NCBI GenBank assembly: GCA_037179515.1
Contig: JAXCGZ010013557.1
Coordinates: 16,293 to 80,292 of the forward strand
Reading direction: 5' to 3'
DNA: 64,000 nucleotides
Origin: Halocaridina rubra
Lineage: Eukaryota > Arthropoda > Malacostraca > Decapoda > Atyidae
Shown here: piece by piece, positions 55,668-64,000 of the stretch
How the letters are laid out: every line of letters starts with the position of its first letter
How positions within the stretch are numbered: position 1 is the first letter of the stretch
The notes under the pieces: generated by a model
The model's input: only the letters and a program-made list of their open reading frames with translations
Told to the model about the DNA's origin: nothing
The model's database searches: none
Translations under genes and position numbers: made by a program

Positions 55668-57978
55668 TACACCCGTCTTTCTCCCACCAGTGTGGTCGCC
55701 TTCCTGGACCTCAAATCTGCCTTCGATATAGCCAACAAGGAAATTATTCTTGACCAGCTGGTGGACTTTGGAGTTCGGGGGAACACACTGAAATGGATAC
55801 GGGAATATCTCTGCAACAGAACATCAAGTGTCCTTTTTAAAGGGTCGTATAGCTCCTATGAACGGTTTGAACTGGGTACTCCTCAGGGGGGGGTGCTAAG
55901 TCCTATTCTATTCAATATCCTTATGCATCGTCTACTCTCCCTCCTTCCTGTCATCCCTGGTACTACAGTTACCTGCTATGCGGACGACATATGCATCCAC
56001 ACGACCAACTCACGACCTTCAGCACATGCTCCATGATTTTTACGTGTCTGCTACCTCCTGTGGCCTTATTATCTCCCCAGAAAAAAGCAGGATTTTTACT
56101 TCACGCAACTGCAGAGCACTGCCCGCATTCACCATGGGTGGTAATGTCATCCCTCACTGCACACAGTACACGTATTTAGGTGCACCAGTCCGGATCACCC
56201 CAGCTATACCTGCACGTCAACGAATTCATCCCTTTGTGAAGAGCCTTCTTGACCGTCTGGAGCCCCGCTTTGCACCTGTCAAGTGGCTTGCCAACAATGC
56301 TGCAGGAGTCTCCATCCCAGTGGCGAGGACCCTCTACATCCTACTACTTCGGTCAGTGGTTGACTATCTGTCTCCTGCCTTGTGTCAACTTCCTAGACCA
56401 GCTCTCGAGCCACTTGAAAAGTTCCAGAATCGAGTCATGAGATTTATCTTGGGATGTTCTCTCTCTACCCGTATTGTGAGTATGCAGTTGGAGCTCAACT
56501 TGCCCCCTCTTGTGGAGAGGATTTATGCCAATGTGTCCTATTTTACTGTTAAGTGTCTTCACTACCCCTTTCTTGCTCCGTACTTCTCTGCTGTCATGAG
56601 GACGTCCCTGGATCCAGACGCACCCAGGCTTCCACTTCGAGCAGGAGATCATAACCTTATCAGGGTGGTGAGTGACATTCTCCGTGGCCTTGACATCGAC
56701 CTGCCAGTGCAGGCGGCTGTCCCAGATTTACCACACTGGCGTGTCCCCCTCCCTGCTGTCACATATACACCGACCTCGAAGGATGTCTATCCCCCCTTGC
56801 AGAGACAGTTAGCTCTGGAGACTATCGCTGATGTATCCACGTCTGTCCCTGCAGCGCACCACGTCTATGTTGATGGTTCTGTGCAAGCAGATGGGAGGGC
56901 GGCATGTGCTGTGTTTTCCCCCACCATGGAGCCGCCTGTGCCGGCTGATTCATGGATTGGCCGTAGACTACCCACCTCGTCGAGCTCCGCCTACTGTGAA
57001 CTGAATGCCATCTTGGATGCCGTGACTCTCCTTGTTCGACGATGAGTGAATGGGGTAATAATTTGTGACTCCCAATCGGCCCTACAAGCCCTATCCTCAC
57101 CAAGACCTATCTGTGGCTGTGCTGTGGGAGATATACTATGTCGCCTCGCGGCCGCTCGGGATGCTTCTCTTGTTGTGTCATTTGTGTGGACTCCATCCCA
57201 CATTGGGCTGACTGGCAACAACACAGCGGATCGTCTTGCCAAGGCGGCCTGTATGCTGGATGGGCATGCTGTGGACGCTGAGCCCTTCCTCCGATGCCTA
57301 CGTAACATCATCTACTCAGCTGGGTTTGCCATGACGGTCCAGCGCAGGGACACGGAGAGGGCCAACAGTGTGTCCATACAGCACCATGATCACTTTCTTC
57401 ACAGTCGCTACAAGTATCGCAGACGCGGGTTAATGGTGCAGAAAAACAATGTAGTTAGTGCTCGGCTCAGAATGGGGTATCGGCCTTTATGGCAGGTCTC
57501 CCAGACTCTAGATAAGCCACAGTACACCTCCTGTAAATTATGCGACCGTCCTAATGCTAACACTCTTGACCACTATTGTCTTCAGTGCCCCACAGTGAGA
57601 GATGTTTTACAACGAGGTCAGAACTTAATACAGATCTGCTCATTTTTACTTAATGATGACAACCTTGATGTTATTCTTGCTCGTTATCCTCACTTTGGTG
57701 GCCATTAATTATATTGAATTATACATATATTTTCTGTATGTTGCTGTATAATTCTGTTTGTGCATTCTGCGTTTCTCTGAGCTTTACTTTTGCATATAAT
57801 GTACTCTGTGCTGCCATACTGTGAGTTGTGTGTTAGTATGCAGCAATGTTTTATCAATATGTACACCTTCCTGTAAACCATGTTCAATTCTTGGTTTTGT
57901 ATCCATTTGAAGCATTATTTGTATGAACTCATGTAATGTCTGACGCTTTGGCGCAATAAATTAATAAAATAAAAATAA
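55668..57978 (+). mobile_element. Non-LTR retrotransposon B3, 5'-truncated copy
   Basis: Starts within the RT (CTACACCCGTCTTTCTCCC) and ends with GCGCAATAAATTAATAAAAT and A-rich sequence. TAACTC occurs at both junctions (55662-55667 and 57979-57984), a target-site duplication of at least 6 bp. M6 sequence resumes beyond it. Confidence 0.95.
55692..57708 (+). pseudogene. B3 reverse transcriptase and RNase H
   Basis: 55692-56000 holds AFLDLKSAF, GTPQGGVLSP and CYADDICIHTT with the catalytic YADD. A 2-base loss near 56006 (against B1) shifts the frame to 55978-57045, which includes the RT thumb and the start of RNase H. A TGA (57043-57045) stops it at the same codon as in B2, and the rest is open to 57706-57708. 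One RNase H residue differs (GNNTADRLAK where B1 and B2 have GND). Confidence 0.85.
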
Positions 57979-58061
57979 TAACTCATGTGTGCGCCGTTCA
58001 CGTTGTGCTTAATAATACGTTTTGCTTGTGATTTTTTTACTCGCATATTTTAACCTTTGCA

Positions 58062-58150
58062 ATGCCTCCCAAGCATCCTTCATCTTCAAAGAGTTCTTGT
58101 AGTGAGCCTAAGCGGCAAAGGAAACTGTTAACCATAACATATAAGGTAAG
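58062..58150 (+). pseudogene. Tigger transposase N-terminal remnant in M6
   Basis: ATGCCTCCCAAGCATCC encodes MPPKHPSSSK, then a short SEPKRQRKLLTIT-like stretch, and joins repeat E at ATAAGGTAAGTTTACC, as in M5. It is a deletion scar, not a gene. Confidence 0.85.
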
Positions 58151-58498
58151 TTTACCTATCACGTACATATAAATTTATGTTGCATGCTGTTATTTATAAA
58201 GTAAATGGTGGTTTTTTTAACAGTGCAAGTGCAGGGAGGGTTTATAGAGAAAACGTAAAAATAATTGTAAAATACCTATGTACATGAGTATGTCATATAA
58301 ATTTACGCTTGCATGCTGTTATTTATGAAGTAAAGGGTGGTTTGTTAACAGTACAGGGAGGGTTTATACAGTTTATACGGTGTAAACGCAAATATAAATT
58401 AAAATATCTATGTACATATAGGCTGATCCTACTCCGCGATTTTCCTGTCTCGCGCCGGGTCCCGGAACCGAACCTTCACGATAATTGAAGGAACACTG

Positions 58499-61154
<2,656 letters not shown>

Positions 61155-61234
<80 letters not shown>
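61155..61234. repeat. (AT)n microsatellite joining C7 and T4
   Basis: About 80 bases of AT repeats with a CACTG end to the left and CAGTG to the right. Confidence 0.95.
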
Positions 61235-61237
<3 letters not shown>

Positions 61238-61409
61238 TGATCCTTCGCTGTATCGCGTTTCTTGCCTCACAAATTCACTGTAACGCGATTTTTTTTGGCA
61301 AACAAAAAAAAAATTTTTTTTTTTTTTTGTATATGCAGAAATATTAAAATATTAAAAAAATAAAAATTTTCAGTATTTTAAATTTTCTATTGAAAAAAAA
61401 CATTCATTA

Positions 61410-61925
61410 TTTTATTGATAAAAAAAAAATTCCCAGCCTACAAATAATAAAACAGTAAGAAATAGTAAAAAACATAAATTTAGATATATACCTCACAGTA
61501 TTGCATCATGTGAAACAGTGTCCGATAGCGTACAATGTATTGGGGTCGCACCTAAGTGAGCTAGCATATATAGTAAAATTTCCAGTAGTTTCATGATTTT
61601 ATTGATAAAAAAAACGTATTTCTTAGCCTAAGAATAATAAAACAGTAAAAAATAGTAAAAGACATTAATACTAACAGTAATGCACCATGTAAAATACAAT
61701 ACAGGTATCACGTTTCGGAAAACGTAATGGCTCTCGCCTACGTGAGATAGTGAATATTAAAATTTTCATTATTTTATTGATAAAACAAGTATTTCCTAGC
61801 CTAAGAATAATAAAACAGTAAAAAATAGTAAAAAATATGAATACTAACAGTATTGCACCATGTAAAATACGATACCGCTATCAGCGTTTCGGAAAACGAA
61901 AAGGCTCTCACCTACGTGAGATAGT
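61410..61925 (+). repeat. 5' subterminal tandem repeats of T4
   Basis: About three units of 180-190 bp: TTTTATTGATAAAA, CCTAAGAATAATAAAACAGT, ACTAACAGTATTGCACCATG and CACCTACGTGAG-like words recur. They may bind transposase, by analogy with subterminal repeats of other elements; no direct evidence. Confidence 0.75.
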
Positions 61926-62155
61926 TCATGGACTGCTATTGGCTGAAAGTTCGGGAGACGACGAATCACAAAATTGTTTTTCTGTATGTTCTGTATCATG
62001 GGGTCTGATTGGCTTTTTCAATGAAGTTTGCTTTCCCACCATCTTCCATTGTCTCGCCTCACTTGTTCAGTCTAACTCACGTGTGCGCCGTTCACGTTGT
62101 GCTTATTAATACGTTTTGCTTGTGATTTATTTTCACCCGTAATTTAACCTTTGCA

Positions 62156-63920
62156 ATGCCTCCCAAGCATCCTTCATCTTCTAAGGCTTCTGGTAGTCAG
62201 CCTAAGCGGCAAAGGAGGATGTTAACCATAATAGATAAGGTGAAACTCTTACATATGTTGAAAGAAGGAAAACAGTTTACGAATGTCGGCCGCTATTTTG
62301 GCCTCAATGACTCCACTGTTCGCTACATCAAAAAGGACGAGGCAAAGATCAAGAAAACAGCGAATATTTCTATTAATAAATCAGCGAAGAGGGTCGTAAC
62401 ATCCCGCAATAAGGCAGTAGTGCGGATGGAAGCTGCTTTGGCCCTGTGGATTGCTGACTGTAGAAAGAAAAACATCAGCTTAGATAGCAATATCATACAA
62501 ACAAAGGCGAAGAAGCTGTACGAGACATGCGCTACAAAGAAACCCGTCGACGACAGTGGCGACCATGGAGAGAAGGAGGGGAGAGAAGATGTCGACGACC
62601 TACAACCAGGACCCTCCAGCGATTCTCCACCGAGGATACAACCGTTCATTGCTAGCAAGGGATGGTTCGCCAAATTTCAAAAACGCCATGGCCTAAAAAG
62701 CGTTTCAGTGCATGGCGAAGCTGCCTCTGCAGAAACAGCTGCCGCAGAAAATTACGTGAAGAACGACTCCAAGAAAATTATCGCCGAAGGGGAATATGCT
62801 CCTGAGCGAGTCTTCAACATGGATGAGACTGTGTTATTTTGGAAGAGAATGCCATCTCGCACTTTTCTATTCAAGGAAGAAGCTAAAGCACCGGGATTTA
62901 AAGCGCAAAAAGATCGCGTTACCCACATCATGTGCGGGAATGCTGCGGGCTTCATGTTAAAGCCCGGGCTTATCTACAAGTCAAAGAACCCTAGGGCTTT
63001 GAAGAATAAAAACAAGAATCTGCTGCCAGTGTATTGGATGCATGACCCTAAGGCCTGGATCACGAAAAGCCTCACATCGGATTGGTTTCACCAATGCTTT
63101 ATCCCTCAGGTTAAACTTTATCTTGCGGAAAAAGGCCTTGAATTTAAAGTCCTTCTTTTGATGGATAATGCTGGTGGCACGCAACTAATCTCGAATATAA
63201 CGGTGTTCAAGTCGATTTATTGCCACCAAATACGACGTCACTGATTCAGCCTATGAATCAAGGCGTTATTCGTGTGTTCAAGGCCCTCTACACACGAAAT
63301 GCCCTGGCGAACCTGGTTGAATCCATGGATTCGGACAAAGAATTCTCAGTGAAGACATACTGGTGTAATTACACGATTGCCACATGCCTTCAAAATATTC
63401 AGAATGCAATCAAAGACATGAAGTCGGCCACAATCAATGCCAGTTGGAAGAAATTGTGTCCCGACGTCATCCACAACTACAAGGGATTTGCTCCTGACGA
63501 AGTCCATAACTCGGCAGTTGCTAAAGCTGTGAATTTGCTGCACTGCTAGGAGGAGAAGGCTTTAAAGATAGGACTCACAAAGATGTGAATGAACTGATTG
63601 ACTACCACTCGCAGCCTTTGAGTGATGAAGACTTGGAAGAAATGACGAAATCAGTGAGCGAAGAAGAGGAAGAAGAATTTCAGGAAACGCACGAAGAAAT
63701 TGAAGAACCTGGCCTTACACTCAAACATCTGGCAGCCATATATATGTGAAAGCAGCCCAGAAACTCTCACAGGAATATGACGATAATATGGTTCGTTCGG
63801 TGACCTACTGTAATATTCCGACGATGGCATTATTCCTTACCAGACCATCTTGCAAGAGAAGAAGAAACAGCAACAGCAACTCCCAATTACCATGTTCTTC
63901 TCCCCCAAAAAGCAGCAGTA
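62156..63920 (+). pseudogene. Tigger transposase, T4 copy (nearly complete, frame-shifted)
   Basis: ATG at 62156 in MPPKHPSSSK. Psq-type helix-turn-helix at residues about 22-62, CENP-B-like domain about 88-185 (ALALWIADCRKK, KGWFAKFQKRHGL), DDE domain from VFNMDET (Asp223) and LLLMDNAGG (Asp337). A one-base loss near 63176 shifts the frame; the next part (63220-63549) reads PNTTSLIQPMNQGVIRVFK. There the third catalytic Asp is Asn (codon 63256-63258). Another frame change near 63540, also found in T1, leads to the Glu-rich tail and a final KK-rich end near 63920. Inactive by at least three lesions. Confidence 0.9.
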
Positions 63921-64000
63921 AAGCTTTTATTGGCTGCGGAATAATTTCCTCTGGGGTCAACAAACATCATTACCACCTCATTCACGGTAAGTTTACCTAT

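Larger units (their letters stand above)
55162..58498 (+). mobile_element. Tigger internal-deletion derivative M6 (interrupted by LINE B3)
   Basis: TA at 55160-55161 and 58499-58500. Starts CAGTATAACTCACAGC and ends with the complement of CAGTGTTCCTTCAATTATCG. Content: 5' subterminal repeats, the transposase start (from 58062), a direct join to repeat E, then the 3' end. LINE B3 occupies 55668-57978. Subtracting B3 and one copy of its target duplication leaves 1020 bp, the same length as 41681-42700 of M5. Confidence 0.85.
61235..64000 (+). mobile_element. Tigger DNA transposon T4 (cut by window end)
   Basis: 5' terminal repeat CAGTGATCCTTCGCTGTATC at 61235. Subterminal repeat units at about 61410-61925, with CCTACGTGAGATAG words. 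Transposase at 62156-63920. Repeat E begins at the very end (TTCACGGTAAGTTTACC). The 3' end is beyond the window. It is the most complete Tigger copy here. Confidence 0.9.

Noticed and set aside
61837..62109. 90-codon frame upstream of the T4 transposase as a second Tigger protein
   Set aside because: It lies over the subterminal repeats and is not kept open in T1, M5 or M6.

Overview
This window looks like a piece of a large, repeat-rich arthropod genome, most probably a decapod crustacean. That is inferred from the very dense (AT)n, (ATT)n and (TC)n microsatellites, the CR1/RTE/Jockey-type LINEs and the Tigger (pogo-type) DNA transposons. No bacterial or phage genes are seen. The species cannot be named from the sequence alone.

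Host genes. Three short exons on the minus strand (48513-48585, 36058-36269, 23906-24070) have splice signals, compatible phases (0, then 1, then 0) and a Lys/Glu-rich product. They match the N-terminal charged region of translation initiation factor eIF5B. The window would therefore lie inside one gene: 450 coding bases in 64 kb, with introns of about 12.2 and 12.0 kb and longer ones running off both edges. Within the 12.2-kb intron is a broken leucine-rich-repeat receptor fragment (about 46245-47130, minus) with a cysteine-rich cap and a frame-shifted transmembrane segment.

Transposons, left to right. 1-6798: an RTE-like LINE (A) split by a 5.2-kb RNase H-bearing LINE (B1). 8586-10109: a foldback element (C1). 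11745-15426: Tigger remains including transposase T1. 15906-20421: an almost full-length EN-RT LINE (R) with a 1.15-kb Tigger-type MITE inserted at a TA. 24407-29960: three head-to-tail CR1 units. 29965-32458: a Jockey-like LINE (J1). 32607-34305: a large palindrome built from tRNA-related repeats. 36571-46007: a chain of foldback and Tigger-type elements holding B2. 47345-48270: J2. 48990-53790: a second Tigger type (T3) whose 3' end has become a roughly 225-bp tandem repeat. 54084-61234: more foldback elements, (AT)n arrays and B3 inside a MITE. 61235-64000: the best Tigger copy (T4), cut by the window edge.

How it fits together. Almost all open frames belong to transposons and every one of these is visibly damaged. 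Nesting gives a relative order of insertion. Most Tigger-type ends abut (TA)n arrays directly, as expected for elements that target TA. No operon, CRISPR, rRNA or intact tRNA gene was seen.
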